DNA of 25,210 bases, taken from assembly GCA_046757565.1 (NCBI GenBank), contig JBHHYN010000029.1, forward strand, positions 1 to 25,210. Reading direction: 5' to 3'. A program made the translations under genes and the position numbers. Every line of letters starts with the position of its first letter. The stretch's first letter is position 1. Positions 25,163 to 25,210 of the stretch are shown here, piece by piece. The DNA is from JBHHYN01 sp046757565. GTDB lineage: Bacteria; Pseudomonadota; Gammaproteobacteria; Eutrophobiales; Eutrophobiaceae. The notes under the pieces were generated by a model. The model made no database searches. It was not told the DNA's origin and saw nothing but the letters and a program-made list of their open reading frames with translations.

Positions 25163-25190
25163 CACCACAGAGGCACAGAGGTCACAGAGA
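25163..25190. repeat. CACAGAG triplet repeat element at the right edge
   Basis: CACAGAG occurs three times, at 25166-25172, 25174-25180 and 25183-25189, inside a stretch reading CACCACAGAGG, CACAGAGG, TCACAGAG. I recall closely similar CACAGAGGCACAGAG strings as dispersed intergenic repeats in many environmental bacterial genomes. An imperfect inverted copy (GTGCCTCTTGTGG) lies at 25051-25063. Confidence 0.6.
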
Positions 25191-25210
25191 TAATAAAAGT
25201 TAAAAAAACC

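Larger units (their letters stand above)
24892..25210. other. non-coding right end, promoter and repeats
   Basis: No gene is visible in this 319-bp stretch. It contains a promoter for the TPR-barrel gene, an eight-base inverted repeat (25004-25031), a ten-base palindrome (25033-25042, ATACCGGTAT), short GC-rich inverted repeats near 25082-25125, and a CACAGAG repeat close to the edge. The next gene to the right is outside the window. Confidence 0.6.

Overview
The window is chromosomal DNA from a gammaproteobacterium. The evidence is the ndk-rlmN-pilW-rodZ-hisS block, the pepA-holC-valS block, an lptF-lptG pair facing pepA, and proteins that align closely with E. coli and Pseudomonas homologues (IscR even keeps E. 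coli residue numbering). I cannot name the genus; a sulfur-oxidiser-like or other environmental lineage is only a guess. There are no tRNA or rRNA genes, CRISPR arrays or insertion sequences.

Region 1 (1-4342, all minus strand) is a tight block read ndk, rlmN, pilW, rodZ, hisS; hisS runs off the left edge. ispG, which often sits between rodZ and hisS in gammaproteobacteria, is absent. Region 2 (4486-11572, minus) is a complete SUF iron-sulfur assembly operon: iscR, sufA, sufB, sufC, sufD, sufS, sufU, sufT and a Rieske-type ferredoxin, mostly joined by stop/start overlaps. Upstream of iscR lie two abutting 25-bp matches to the IscR type 1 operator (11651-11700). Region 3 holds a divergent small membrane protein gene (11898-12128, plus) and then the minus-strand run pepA, holC, an acidic protein of unknown function, valS and cysE.

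The order cysE, iscR, [Fe-S operon], ndk, rlmN, pilW, rodZ, hisS matches the locus where Pseudomonas-type gammaproteobacteria carry isc genes. The SUF operon occupies the isc slot while the isc-type regulator, its operators and cysE remain. CysE makes O-acetylserine for cysteine, the sulfur donor for SufS.

Region 4 (18320-20481, plus) is lptF-lptG, the lipopolysaccharide export permeases, preceded by two perfect inverted repeats. A convergent RDD-family membrane protein follows (20500-20988).

Region 5 (21045-24891, minus) is the most intriguing part. A secreted 833-residue FecR-domain protein with two repeated beta-rich modules lies 13 bp downstream of a TPR plus outer-membrane beta-barrel protein resembling Slam/DUF560 (type XI secretion). 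Together they look like a transporter and its cargo. The second half of the cargo gene is markedly AT-richer than the first. The last 320 bases are non-coding, with a good promoter, several inverted repeats and a short CACAGAG-type repeat at the right edge.
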